From positions 248,001-312,000 of the forward strand of contig CAJMMO010000002.1 of assembly GCA_905214545.1 (NCBI GenBank): DNA of 64,000 nt, in the 5' to 3' direction. This document shows positions 36,561 to 46,540 of this stretch, piece after piece. The notes under the pieces were generated by a model that worked only from the letters and a program-made list of their open reading frames with translations, ran no database searches and had not been told where the DNA came from. The DNA comes from an uncultured bacterium (GTDB taxonomy: Bacteria; Bacillota; Bacilli; Lactobacillales; Lactobacillaceae). A program made the position numbers and the translations under genes. How positions within the stretch are numbered: position 1 is the stretch's first letter; each line of letters opens with the position of its first letter.

Positions 36561-36599
36561 AAAAAGAGCCCCGTTGTTTAATTCACGGAGCTCTTTTTA
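36561..36599 (-). terminator. Terminator after the second BspA/Mub gene
   Basis: AAAAAGAGC and GCTCTTTTT with an inner CCG/CGG pairing and a loop of about 9 bases. Confidence 0.75.
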
Positions 36600-36612
36600 T
36601 TTAAAGCGCTGA

Positions 36613-39516
36613 TTAATTATGTTTTCTGCTGCCGGCAAGGCCGATGACGGCGGCCAGGCCTGTTGCAAGCAGGGCTAAAACAGCGACGGTGCTGGTTGAG
36701 CCGGTTTGCGGCAGCTTGGCTTGGTAGGTTGCAGCTGCATTAGCGGCTTTGGCACTAGCGATTGCTTTGGCGCTGGCGGTGCCATGTTGGGCATGGGCGG
36801 CTGCCAGGTAGAGGGATGCGCGGCCGTTGTTTTTATTGTTGTTAGGCTTTGCTGGTGTAGTTGGCTTGACTGGCTTAGCCGGATCAGAAGGCTTAACAGG
36901 TTGAGCCGGTTTATTGTCCTTGCTGTCGTCTGGTTTGTCGCCTTTGTTGTCATCCGGCTTGTTGTTAGGCTTATTGCCATTGTTGTTGTCTGGGTCTACA
37001 GGCAGCGTAATAGCAGAGTAAGTAATCTTAATCTGTGGGTCAGTCCAGTTGTCGACGTCACTAGCTGAAACTGAGTGTTCTTCTACAGAGGCCTGAGATG
37101 GCACGTAGACTGGAACGCTTGGGGCGGCAAAGGCGGCAAAGACTGGGTTGTCTGAGTGCCAGCGGCCGCGGACCGTTTGGCCTGTTGCCTTGTTAGTCGT
37201 AACATCTCTTTGAGCAGTAATGGTTTGCGTAATAACGTTTTGCTTGCCATCAGGGGTAACAACGGTGATGGTCCGAGTTAAGACCCGAGTCTCAGTGTCA
37301 TTGTCAATAACAGGGCTATAGGTAATGTCTACTGTTACATCTTTATCGTTTTGACTGACATTTTGAGCAAGAACTGTCTTTTGACTAGCAGTGTAATTGT
37401 CAAAAACTGGGGTATCGTATGCTGCCCATTGGTGGTTAGTGTCGGTTAGCGCTGACCAATCTTCAGGCTTAGTTTCATCTGAGCCAGTGAACACTTTCCA
37501 TACCGGATCACCGATTTTTACATTGGTATAGCCATCGTAGGTAGCAAATTGTTGGAAGACAATAGTTTGTTCTACCTTTTGAACAGACCCATCTGGCTTG
37601 TGAATGTTAATAGTTCTTGTCTTTGTTGTCTTAGTATTAGCAACCGGATTTACAACTTGTCCGTTGTCAACAATATTTGGCCGATAAACCATTTGGATGC
37701 CAGTATGTGTACCATCAGCCATGACATACTCACCTGAAATTTTTTGTGTATTATCCGGATCATCTGGATCGATTACAGCGGTGCCATCATTCCATGGCTC
37801 AGCAACATGCTTGCCTTTAAGTTGCTTATTCAAATTATTCTTGATAGCAAGCAATACCTGATTGTTTATAAAATCGGATGCATATGTAGTTTTCTTAAAA
37901 AAGTGGTTTTGTGATGAAAAATTAGCTGGCAGCGCTGATGTATACGCATCAGGATTTCCGCTTTCATCAACAACATAGAATAATGGCCTATTTTGTAAGC
38001 CAGTATCAGATGCCTTCAAGTCGTCTTTGTCATATAGAACCAACATTGGCGTACCGTTATTACCGTTGAGCATGCCGTTAACCCTCTCCGCATTTGAGAA
38101 GTCAAAATTACGAAGGTCTAAAGTGCGAATATGGGAGAACGCAAACATATTAGTAAAGTCGGTTACATTTCTGGTATTAAATGAAGATAAGTTAACAGAA
38201 AAATTATTGCTGTCAACGGCAGTAATGCGGAACATTGCCGACATATTTTTCACATTAACAGTATTCCAGCGTGACAAATTTAAAAGGCCAGAAAGACTAG
38301 TACAGCCAGCGAACATATCGCTCATGTCAATTGCGTCGCTGGTATCCCATTTTTCAACATCAGCATCTTTTAAATTCGTATCATCGTCGAACAATTTTGA
38401 CATATCTCTAATCTTACTAGTATCCCATTTGTGTAAACCGATAACATGTTGCAAACCACGGTATTGTGGTGAAGGAGCATTGCCGGAAGAAAACATGCCA
38501 GAAATTGATGTAACGTGGGTTACATCCAAATTAGAAACATCAAGTGTTGCAACATCATTGGTGTAGTTCAACAGTTTGTTAAGAGTAGGCAGATGAGATA
38601 CATCCAAGCCGGACAAATCCGCCTTATCGGCGTGGACATAATTCAAAATAGAGTCGTAAGTATGCTGGCCCATGATCTCTCTATGCAAGCCTGTATAGTC
38701 ATTGTTGCGCTCATTTTCGCCCATTAAATACAGCTTGTTGGAATAGCCCTGGCCAGATTTGCTAAATTCAAAAGTCTTAGTGTCTGTCGGAGACTGAAAT
38801 ACTTGATGAATAGCAGTTGGTGCAATAAATACTTTATGCCCGGGCAGAGCCTTTTGGGCATCAATGAAGTCCTGTGTCGTTGGTACAACTACATTACCTT
38901 CATCGTTCTGTTTAACGATCCCGTCATACGCGATGATTACTGTATCTGAATTAGAATTAGTATCCAGCTCAAAATCATCCAAGTTATAACTAGTCTTAAC
39001 GGCCGGCTTAGTTTGTGCGCCGGCTTTCAAAATTTTAGCTTTTGGTTTGGATAAGTCTCGCTCTTGGCTAGTGGTGCTGTCAGTGGAAGGTTCACCGGCA
39101 GTCTTTGCTAACTTCTTATTAGATTCAACACCTTGTTGCCCTTGCGCAGCAGTATTGTCTGTTTGTTTCTCTGACTTGGTGTCTTCAGTCTTTGCTGAAT
39201 TAGTGGAAGCACCCTTCTCTTCTTTAGATGCAGATTTATCAGTCTGAGCAGCGTTTGAGTCTGTAATAGAGGTTGTTTTACCACTCTGATCCTTTGGGCT
39301 TAATTGAGAATCGTTTGAGGCAGCCTTGCCTGCGTCCCCAGTCTTACTAGTTTGTACCTGCTCGCCATTATCAGCAGCGTGTACCGTCGTTGCCTGCGTC
39401 GTCACAAAAGTAAAGCCGAGCAGGACCGAAGCAGCACCAACACTCAGCTTTCTAATACTAAATCTCTGTTTTTCTCTTACAGGGTTCATACCCTTTTTAT
39501 TTTTTGACATTAGCAT
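36613..39516 (-). CDS. YSIRK/LPXTG surface protein with BspA-type repeats and two Mub_B2 domains
   Basis: A 967-aa protein. The YSIRK signal is QRFSIRKLSVGAASVLLG (about 20-37). A Ser/Lys/Thr-rich spacer runs to about 170. BspA-type repeats (LDVSNLDVTHVTSISGMF and similar) lie at about 300-530. Two Mub_B2-like domains follow (KTRTINIHKPDGS and LTRTITVVTPDGK). A Lys/Pro/Asn/Asp wall spacer precedes LPQTG (935-939) and the tail GSRKHN. It is intact and shares architecture with the gene downstream, so the pair likely arose by duplication and divergence. Either ATG 39516 or ATG 39510 may be used. Confidence 0.92.
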   Translation of the reverse strand: MLMSKNKKGMNPVREKQRFSIRKLSVGAASVLLGFTFVTTQATTVHAADNGEQVQTSKTGDAGKAASNDSQLSPKDQSGKTTSITDSNAAQTDKSASKEEKGASTNSAKTEDTKSEKQTDNTAAQGQQGVESNKKLAKTAGEPSTDSTTSQERDLSKPKAKILKAGAQTKPAVKTSYNLDDFELDTNSNSDTVIIAYDGIVKQNDEGNVVVPTTQDFIDAQKALPGHKVFIAPTAIHQVFQSPTDTKTFEFSKSGQGYSNKLYLMGENERNNDYTGLHREIMGQHTYDSILNYVHADKADLSGLDVSHLPTLNKLLNYTNDVATLDVSNLDVTHVTSISGMFSSGNAPSPQYRGLQHVIGLHKWDTSKIRDMSKLFDDDTNLKDADVEKWDTSDAIDMSDMFAGCTSLSGLLNLSRWNTVNVKNMSAMFRITAVDSNNFSVNLSSFNTRNVTDFTNMFAFSHIRTLDLRNFDFSNAERVNGMLNGNNGTPMLVLYDKDDLKASDTGLQNRPLFYVVDESGNPDAYTSALPANFSSQNHFFKKTTYASDFINNQVLLAIKNNLNKQLKGKHVAEPWNDGTAVIDPDDPDNTQKISGEYVMADGTHTGIQMVYRPNIVDNGQVVNPVANTKTTKTRTINIHKPDGSVQKVEQTIVFQQFATYDGYTNVKIGDPVWKVFTGSDETKPEDWSALTDTNHQWAAYDTPVFDNYTASQKTVLAQNVSQNDKDVTVDITYSPVIDNDTETRVLTRTITVVTPDGKQNVITQTITAQRDVTTNKATGQTVRGRWHSDNPVFAAFAAPSVPVYVPSQASVEEHSVSASDVDNWTDPQIKITYSAITLPVDPDNNNGNKPNNKPDDNKGDKPDDSKDNKPAQPVKPSDPAKPVKPTTPAKPNNNKNNGRASLYLAAAHAQHGTASAKAIASAKAANAAATYQAKLPQTGSTSTVAVLALLATGLAAVIGLAGSRKHN

Positions 39517-39691
39517 TCTATCCTCGAATAGTATTCATGTTATTTTTTTACAAGCAACAAAAAACCTAATTATATACTAGAACGCAATTAACAAAAGTAA
39601 ATACTTTTTACACATAAGCTATACTTTCGTTATTTATTATAGAATTCCTAAAAATATAATGGACACCTTTTTCACTTGTGTCCATGAACAT

Positions 39692-39705
39692 TTAAAGCGC
39701 TTACA
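39692..39705. promoter_or_regulatory. Candidate cre site (CcpA operator)
   Basis: TTAAAGCGCTTACA; its reverse complement TGTAAGCGCTTTAA matches the cre consensus TGWAANCGNTNWCA at all but one position. It lies 77 bases before the hydrolase start and just ahead of a possible -10 box TATCAT (39715), where CcpA would repress. Confidence 0.5.
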
Positions 39706-39781
39706 TTTTGGTGCTATCATGTGTGTAAGGGGACATTTAGCATGTAAATCATTTTCACCACTAACACATCGAGGCACTAAT

Positions 39782-40636
39782 ATGGAAAAAATTCACGAAA
39801 CGCCAAATTCCCAAGCAGTTCTCGTCCTAGTCCACGGCATGCAAGAATACAGCGAACGCTACCAGGACTTTTGCGACTATCTCGCCCAACACGGCTACAG
39901 CTACATCCGCTACGACCTGCTCGGCCACAACCGCGACTGCCCTAAAGACGAGCGCGGCTACTTCAAAAATGGCTGGCAAGGCCTTGTCGACCAGCTGCAC
40001 CACTACGTCTTAGTCGCCCACGACAAATTCCCAGGCCAAAAAGTCATCCTCTTCGGCCACTCCATGGGCACCATCGTCATCCGCAGCTACCTGCAGCAAT
40101 ACGACGACTTCGACGGCATCATCCTGTCCGGCGCACCATACTACAACTCAGCTTGGAAAGCCGGCAAGACCTTAGCCAACATGATCATTTCCTTCCACGG
40201 TGAAAAAGGTATCAGTCCTACCTTAGGCAAGCTCGCCACCGGCGGCTTCAACAAGCAAATCGAAAATCCGCGCACCGACTTTGACTGGCTCTGCCACAAC
40301 CCAGAAGACGTGGACAACTACATCAAAGATGACGGCTGCGGCTTCCCATTCACCAATGAAGGCTACAAGAGTCTGTTCATCGGCATGGGCGACTTGGGCA
40401 AGCTGATGGACTTCCACACCGAGCACCCGGTACCCCTGCTCTTCATGCACGGAGTTGATGACCCGTGTGCAGGCAGCGCAGACCAGGTTGACGACACCGT
40501 CGATGCGCTGAAGGGTGCCGGCTACACGGACCTGAAGCAGATCGACTATGAGGGGATGCGGCACGAGATCTTGTTTGAGGAAAACCACGGCCAAGTCGAA
40601 GAAGACGTCGTAAATTGGTTGGCCGAAAAGGTCTAA
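39782..40636 (+). CDS. Alpha/beta hydrolase, monoacylglycerol lipase-like
   Basis: A 284-aa serine hydrolase without signal peptide. The oxyanion loop is LVLVHGMQEYSERY, the nucleophile elbow GHSMG (Ser near residue 92), the acid Asp lies in HGVDDPC and the His in MRHEILFE. This fits the lysophospholipase/monoglyceride lipase group. ATG 39782 follows GAGG by 7 bases; the longer frame upstream has no site. A cre-like element suggests glucose repression. A parS-like site begins 2 bases after the stop. Confidence 0.87.
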   Translation: MEKIHETPNSQAVLVLVHGMQEYSERYQDFCDYLAQHGYSYIRYDLLGHNRDCPKDERGYFKNGWQGLVDQLHHYVLVAHDKFPGQKVILFGHSMGTIVIRSYLQQYDDFDGIILSGAPYYNSAWKAGKTLANMIISFHGEKGISPTLGKLATGGFNKQIENPRTDFDWLCHNPEDVDNYIKDDGCGFPFTNEGYKSLFIGMGDLGKLMDFHTEHPVPLLFMHGVDDPCAGSADQVDDTVDALKGAGYTDLKQIDYEGMRHEILFEENHGQVEEDVVNWLAEKV

Positions 40637-40637
40637 G

Positions 40638-40653
40638 TGTTACACGTGAAACG
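40638..40653. other. parS: parS-like site
   Basis: TGTTACACGTGAAACG, one mismatch from the Firmicutes consensus TGTTNCACGTGAAACA, in the gap between the hydrolase stop and its terminator. Confidence 0.65.
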
Positions 40654-40665
40654 CTAATTAAAAAC

Positions 40666-40699
40666 AAAAAGACCCTGACAAATGTCAGGGTCTTTTTTT
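40666..40699. terminator. Bidirectional terminator
   Basis: AGACCCTGACA, AA loop, TGTCAGGGTCT with A and T runs, between converging genes. A near-identical copy lies at 43316. Confidence 0.9.
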
Positions 40700-40700
40700 A

Positions 40701-41336
40701 CTAAACACTCTCTAACGCAGTATCAATCGGAGTCTCGCCAGTACGCATCATCATGATCTTGCCCTCAGTATTAGGGTGATCCAGAATCTTGGCAAGAGTC
40801 AGCGCGACATCTGGAATCGGGTTTGTTGCAACCTTTCCAGAATCAATCGTTATTTTCCCAGTCCCTTTTTCTTCTGTTAAATTAGTTGGGCTTAAGATCG
40901 TATAAGCCAACTTCGTCTGGTTAACTAAGTAGTTATCTGCAAAAAATTTAGCGATCTTATAATCGGCATAAACCATTAAGCCATTCTCGCGCCATTTTTC
41001 CGGTTCCAGCGGGAACATTGCACTAAGCATAATATAGCGATGAACATTATTCGCCTCAGCCGCCTTCATCGTCTTGACGGCACCCATGGCGTCTGTTTGC
41101 AGCAGGTCGCTGCCATTTGAGCCCGCCGTAAAATAGATCACATCAGGATGCCCTATTGTTTTTTCAAGCTCAGGCAAATCAGCATGGAGGTCCAGCTTCA
41201 CCGGCGTCACATTCTTTGCTCTAATAATTTTTTCCGGATGGCGAGAGCCGGCGGCAACCACGTGCCCCGCCTGCACCAAATCTTTAATCAATGCGGTTCC
41301 TACTCTGCCAGAGCCTCCGACAACAAATACTTTCAC
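40701..41336 (-). CDS. NAD(P)-binding NmrA/SDR-like protein
   Basis: A 211-aa atypical short-chain dehydrogenase. The N-terminal VFVVGGSGRVGTALIKDL is the nucleotide-binding glycine motif, with YFTAGSNGSD after strand 4 and a YADYKIAKFFADN segment in the position of the YxxxK motif. The family covers redox-sensing and flavin/NADPH-binding proteins, so the role is open. It follows the DMT gene by 22 bases and is divergent from the LysR gene. Confidence 0.82.
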   Translation of the reverse strand: MKVFVVGGSGRVGTALIKDLVQAGHVVAAGSRHPEKIIRAKNVTPVKLDLHADLPELEKTIGHPDVIYFTAGSNGSDLLQTDAMGAVKTMKAAEANNVHRYIMLSAMFPLEPEKWRENGLMVYADYKIAKFFADNYLVNQTKLAYTILSPTNLTEEKGTGKITIDSGKVATNPIPDVALTLAKILDHPNTEGKIMMMRTGETPIDTALESV

Positions 41337-41358
41337 TGGAATTCTCTCCTTTCTTTAC

Positions 41359-42300
41359 CTAGGCCTTAATCAGAAGAATGCCGACAAACATCAGCACCGT
41401 CCCCATTCCCTGCAAACGCGTCATCTTGATAACGCGGGACTTAAACCAGCCGAATTGCTGAATCAATGCACTAAAGACCAATTGGCCAAAAAGGGCCAAA
41501 ATCACTACTTGTCCTGTGCCCAAGACCGGCACCAAGACAGAACTCAAGCCAACATAAGAGCTGCCGAGTAAGCCGCCCAGCCAGATCCACCACTCACGCG
41601 GATTTTGGCTCAATAGCGTTTGGCGAATAACCTTTATCAGCCTTACCTTATGAAGCAAATTGAAGGCCAGAAGGATCAAAAAACTGATTGAAAAAGAAAC
41701 AAAAGACGCATGGAGCGGCGAATGAAAGGCTTTGCCCAGTTCAGCATTCACCGCATTCTGAATTGCTAAAGCACCTCCGGCCAAAATACCCAGTGCCTGC
41801 CAAAGCAGCCGTGAAGATTTCTTGCTGCCAGCTTCAGCACTAGTCCTGTGAAAGCCTAATAGGTCGATAAAAATCAAAAGGCCTAAGATGAGCAGGCCGG
41901 CGCCCAGTGCCTTGTTGCCGGTCATTTCTTGCCGCAACGAGCCAAACCAGCCAAACTGGTCGATAATCAAGCTCGTAATGATTTGGCCAATGACCGGATA
42001 GAGCGTGGCTTCGACGCTGCCCAGATATTTAAACAGCAAAATATTGCAGGTTAGCGCAAAAGCTGCTGTCAGGCCGCCAAGCCAGCTCCACCAAGGAGTC
42101 TTTGCGATCATTCCTAAGCTGATTCCGATGCTCTGCCCTGAGCAGATGGTCAAGATGGCTAAAAAAAGCGCGCCGATCGCAAATGAAATGGTCGACGTGA
42201 CCAGGGGCAAATGATTATATGATGTTAACCGCGAATTAATGGCTGTTTGACTAGCAATAAAGATCCCCATAAAAAAAGGGAGCATAGAAATAAGCAGCAA
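41359..42300 (-). CDS. DMT family transporter with two DUF606 (YdcZ-type) halves
   Basis: A 313-aa protein with about 10 membrane helices in two repeated halves. Each half has the pattern of an early GIFIASQTAINSRL/GGALAIQNAVNAELG segment and a later LVxxxIIDxFGWF/LVFSALIQQFGWF segment. The start is probably TTG 42300, 7 bases after AAGGAG; the upstream ATG precedes that site. The substrate is unknown. Divergent from the LysR gene, which probably controls it. Confidence 0.83.
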   Translation of the reverse strand: MLLISMLPFFMGIFIASQTAINSRLTSYNHLPLVTSTISFAIGALFLAILTICSGQSIGISLGMIAKTPWWSWLGGLTAAFALTCNILLFKYLGSVEATLYPVIGQIITSLIIDQFGWFGSLRQEMTGNKALGAGLLILGLLIFIDLLGFHRTSAEAGSKKSSRLLWQALGILAGGALAIQNAVNAELGKAFHSPLHASFVSFSISFLILLAFNLLHKVRLIKVIRQTLLSQNPREWWIWLGGLLGSSYVGLSSVLVPVLGTGQVVILALFGQLVFSALIQQFGWFKSRVIKMTRLQGMGTVLMFVGILLIKA

Positions 42301-42420
42301 TAGGTACTCTCCTTCCGTATTAATCAATTACATTATGATTATCGCCCAGGGAGCTTATCTTGAGAATTGGCTTTTCTTTTAGCAGACTGTTAACCTATCA
42401 TTAACACTGGAGGTGTTCTC

Positions 42421-43305
42421 ATGCTGGATCAACGTGTACAGACATATCTGGAAGTGGTTGAAAGCGGCAGTTTTACTAAAGCGGCCAAAAAGCAATTCCG
42501 CTCGACGGTTGCCATCATGAAGCAGGTTTCTGCGCTTGAAAAAGAGCTGGGTGTTAAGCTGCTTGTTCGCAGTCATCGCGGGGTCGCGCCGACTGCTGCC
42601 GGCAAATATTTTTTCACCCAGGCACAAGAAATGGTGGCCAGGGCCCGGCAAGTGACACAGCAGGTAAAACAAATTGACCAGCGCAGGTCGCAGATAATTC
42701 ATATTGGGACATCCTTGCTGCGTCCTAGCGACGACTTAATCAAGTTATGGTTGCAGCTGGCTGGGCAGCGGTCAAAAGACTTCACTTTGCAATTAGTACC
42801 CTTTGTGGATCAGTTTGGGGTTAATCAAGACCAGCTTTTGACGCCGCAGATGGATTGCATCTTAACTCCTTATAGCGTCAAATCATGGCAAAAGTATTAC
42901 GACTACTTGCCGCTAGGTTTTTATTCGTGCGAGATAGGTATTCCGCGCCAGCACCCGCTAGCCGGCAAAGTCAGTTTGACTTGGGCTGACTTGGAAGGAC
43001 AAACCATCTTATTATTGAGAAAAGGGATTTCTGCAGTGATTGACCAAATGCGTGAAGAAATTGGCCGGCATCACAATATCCATGTGCTTGATTTGGATCA
43101 TTTATACGATATTGAGAGCTTTAATTTAGCAATTCAATCTAACTCGCTAATTGAGATCCCTAGTGTTTGGCAAAATGTGAATCCAGAAGTAAAAGCGGTG
43201 CCTATGAATTGGGACTACCAGATCCCCTATGGGCTGCTTTACCGTAAAAATGCTTCTCAGAATATGCAAGGCTTTGTTTCTGCAATTAGGGAATTAATTA
43301 AATAA
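42421..43305 (+). CDS. LysR family transcriptional regulator
   Basis: A 294-aa regulator. The N-terminal helix-turn-helix is YLEVVESGSFTKAAKKQFRS, with the dimer helix to about 90 and an effector domain to the end. It follows a GGAGG site and is divergent from the DMT/NmrA-like pair, the classic LysR arrangement. The effector is unknown. Base composition is more AT-rich than in the core genes to the left. Confidence 0.9.
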   Translation: MLDQRVQTYLEVVESGSFTKAAKKQFRSTVAIMKQVSALEKELGVKLLVRSHRGVAPTAAGKYFFTQAQEMVARARQVTQQVKQIDQRRSQIIHIGTSLLRPSDDLIKLWLQLAGQRSKDFTLQLVPFVDQFGVNQDQLLTPQMDCILTPYSVKSWQKYYDYLPLGFYSCEIGIPRQHPLAGKVSLTWADLEGQTILLLRKGISAVIDQMREEIGRHHNIHVLDLDHLYDIESFNLAIQSNSLIEIPSVWQNVNPEVKAVPMNWDYQIPYGLLYRKNASQNMQGFVSAIRELIK

Positions 43306-43315
43306 GATTGGTAGC

Positions 43316-43352
43316 AAAAAAAGACCCTGACAAATGTCAGGGCCTTTTTTTG
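43316..43352. terminator. Bidirectional terminator, near-copy of the 40666 terminator
   Basis: AGACCCTGACA, AA loop, TGTCAGGGCCT with A and T runs. It differs from the 40666 copy by one stem base. Confidence 0.88.
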
Positions 43353-43363
43353 TGTGCGATGAT

Positions 43364-46300
43364 TTAGTTTTCTTTGCGCTTGCCGGCTAAAACGACAATG
43401 GCGGCTAAGCCGGTGCAAAGCAGGGCCAGCACGGTACGGGCTGTTGTGTTGCCGGTTTGCGGCAGTTCGGCGGCTTGCTTGTTGTTGGCAGCGCTATGCT
43501 TTTTAACGCCAGAAAGGGCTTGGTTTGAATCTGGTATTAACTTCATTGCATTCTGCGCTGATTTATAAGCTGCAGCATTCTTAGCTAATTCGATAAAAAT
43601 GTCTGGGTTGTTCTTAGCTTTGAAAGTGTATTCAGTGAGCGGCTGGCCAACAATGTGATAGCCCTTCGGAGCCTGGAGATGAACAGCGACTGTTTGGCCG
43701 GGCCGACCAGTCAGTGTGTCTGTCTTAATGACGTGCTTGCCATCTTTGTAGACAACTTTAATGCTTTGCTTATTGGCAAGATAGCTGATCTCTACAACCG
43801 TATCTTTGGTGTTGCTGTCTACGACCTGGCTAGCAACCGTTGTTTGCGTTGGGGTGTACCCTTAAATAGCTGGTACTTGGTAGGCAGCCCATGAATTGCT
43901 GTCTGTTGACCAATCACCCCAAACAGTTTGACCAGAATCAGAATAATATTTACCGGTGCGGGTAATTGTTGCGACCTGGGTAATGGTCGTTGTGGTCCCG
44001 TCAGGATTAGTTACGTTAATGGTCCGGGTGACATGTCTGGTCTCAGACTGGTCGGAGACATAGTTGCCATTATTGTTATCGGAATTGCCGGAGGCGGAGG
44101 TTAAATGAACAGTGAATGAATTCCCACTGACTTGGAATTTTTGGTTATTAAAATCATTGGATACTAAAGTGTAGCCTTGCTGAACGTAGGATTGAATTAC
44201 GTCAGTTGGATCGTTAGCGAAGGTGATTTCTGAATCAAATGGGCCCGTGGTCGTTTCGGTCTTTAAAGTCTTATGTGTCGCATCATCAATATAGGTGATA
44301 GTTGCTGACTCAGTTTCTGGGGTCAAAACATAAAACATTGTTAACGGGGTATAACCATCTAGGGTAGAGACAAAGTCAGTGGTCCTCGATTCCTTCAGCG
44401 CTTCTTTAATCGCTTCATTATAGATTGGTGAATAGGCCTTTTTTAAGAATTTCACAGCGTAGTTTGGGTCTGAATAGTCGTGGGCTAAGGCGCCAAAACC
44501 ACCAATATCTCCACCATACCCACTACCAATATTAGATAGTGTCCAAGAATATGTTCCATCGCTATTTGGTTGCACTACGGCATATACACCACTCCCGATA
44601 ATTCTTCCATCTAACGATGAACTACCATCTTCATATAATTTATAGATATCATTGATGGTGGTTGCATTTTGTAAATCATGTGATTGAACAGATACCAGCT
44701 CATATTTAACTGTATTATTGCTTTGATTTACCACCGGGATTAAGACTTTAATATCGTAACCGGCCGAAATAGTTTTGCCCGCAACGTTATCATTAATGTT
44801 AGTAGATTCAATCTTCAATTTAGCAGAGTAAGTCAGATCTCCGTTGTCAATCATATAAGCCAATTGACCATTATTATTTGGATCTGGCCTACGACTATAA
44901 GAAGGGTTAAACCCATCAAATTTAGCTTGATATTTGAGCATTGGTAATTGGCCAACAATTGCTGATAACGATGGTTGAGTATTAAGATCTTGTCCGAATT
45001 CGGTCGCTAATTTTTTATAATCATCATTAGTCAGATAGAACTTATCATCATTCTGTTGAAGGTCGAGGTTATACGTAGGCCGTTGATAGAGTGGAGACAA
45101 CAAATTACTACCGCTGCCGTTTGTATTAAATAGATTCCAATCTTGACCACCAGAATAATAATCATCATGTGATTGGCCAATCTGATCAGTGACTATTAAC
45201 CCTCCGGATGTCCACTTAGCACCCTTAAAAATTTGTGGTAATAATGATTTGAAATAAGTAGATGCTGTAAATGAGACCAAACCAGGATTCATATTAGGTG
45301 TATCGGTACCGCCTTCTTTATGAGTGCTATTAAACGCCTTTAATAGGGTATCCATCCCTTCTTTGGTTAATTGAACATTAGGTGCTTGCCAAAGGGGAAT
45401 TTGGCCAGTGACATCATAAAAATGATGCTTAAAGTAGATCTTTTCTGTAGTTCCCTGATCAGGCAACGCTGTCAATAACGGCAATGGAGTTATCAAATCC
45501 GCACTGACAGGATACTTGCTTAAATTAGGATCGTCAGGATTGTTTTGGTAATAGCCATGATATTTAATACTATTGCCCTGTTTTTGAATCCACTGATTTA
45601 AATTAGCAAGAATATCGGCCTGTTGATGCGTTAGTGAATCAAGCAACCTCGCATCCCATGTAACTTCAGAAGAACCGCTACCATCAGTCTCATCCTGAAA
45701 ATTTATAGTATATCTCCATTCATTAAGTGACTTAACATTAATTTTTATGGTTGGGTTTTCATCATCAGTATAGGTATATGATGTTGGAACTTTAAAATTT
45801 GGATCGGCAAAATAATAGCCGCGAGGCGCATCTTGATTAAATTCATCTTGATCGATCTTAACTGTCGAACCCACACTACCCGTTGGCGCAGTATAACTAG
45901 TTACCAGATTGCCATCAGGGTCGATAAATTGATAAGTCACAGTTCGTTCTTCAGAATTGTCATTAGCAGCTGTTTTGGCAACCTTAACTGACTTTTTAGC
46001 CGGCTTTTGATTATCCGCAGCTTGCTTTGTCTGCGCTGGATCACTTGGCTTACTGTCAGTTTTTGGCTGTGAACCTTCAGTCTTTGGCTGACTAGGCATA
46101 GTGGCTTGTTGCTGAGCCTGCTTTTGCTCATCCGTAGCTTGCTTTGCCTGTGCGGGATCGCTTTGTTTACTGTCAGTTTTAGACTGTGAACTTTCAGTCT
46201 TTGGCTGACTACCCAAAGTGACTTTTTGCTGATTCAAGTTATTCTGCTGCTTATTAGTTTCTTCAGAATTTATCTTCTGGGTGCCATTCTCTGCATCCGC

Positions 46301-46438
46301 GGTAGCAGCATGAGCTACATCTGGAGCTCCCCAAAAAATAGTCGTGCCCAATAAGACAGACACTGCGCCCACGCTGAGCTTCCTGATGCTGAATCTCTGC
46401 TTTTCTTTTTTCGCGATGTTATTTTTATTTCTCATCAT
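43364..46438 (-). pseudogene. YSIRK/LPXTG surface protein interrupted by an in-frame TAA
   Basis: The frame runs from ATG 46438 for 858 codons to TAA at 43862-43864, then stays open in the same frame for 165 more codons to LPQTG, a membrane segment and KRKEN. The 5' part has a YSIRK signal (QRFSIRKLSVGAVSVLLG), a Gln/Lys/Ser repeat spacer, a first MucBP-like unit (about 165-250), a unique region (about 250-640), a second MucBP-like unit (about 690-770) and most of a Mub_B2 domain. The stop lies inside that domain (AYQVPAI-stop-GYTPTQ), where paralogues have Ala or Ser. As read, it would be secreted but not anchored. Confidence 0.88.
45995..46207 (-). repeat. 117-base imperfect tandem repeat in the 46438 gene
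   Basis: Protein residues 78-116 and 117-148 repeat the pattern QPKTExSQxKTDSKxSDPAQxKQA with a 39-codon step. This is the flexible spacer after the signal peptide. Confidence 0.75.
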
Positions 46439-46491
46439 TCAGGCCACTTCTTTACGCGTATATGCTATTTATCAACTTGTTCGTCACCTTA

Positions 46492-46507
46492 ATGGTAGAA
46501 CTATCGT
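46492..46507. promoter_or_regulatory. Second copy of the candidate surface-gene operator
   Basis: ATGGTAGAACTATCGT, whose reverse complement matches the 36475 palindrome at 14 of 16 positions, 54-69 bases before the start at 46438. Confidence 0.35.
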
Positions 46508-46540
46508 GGCCAATGTAAACGTTATTTATACAAATTTGTG

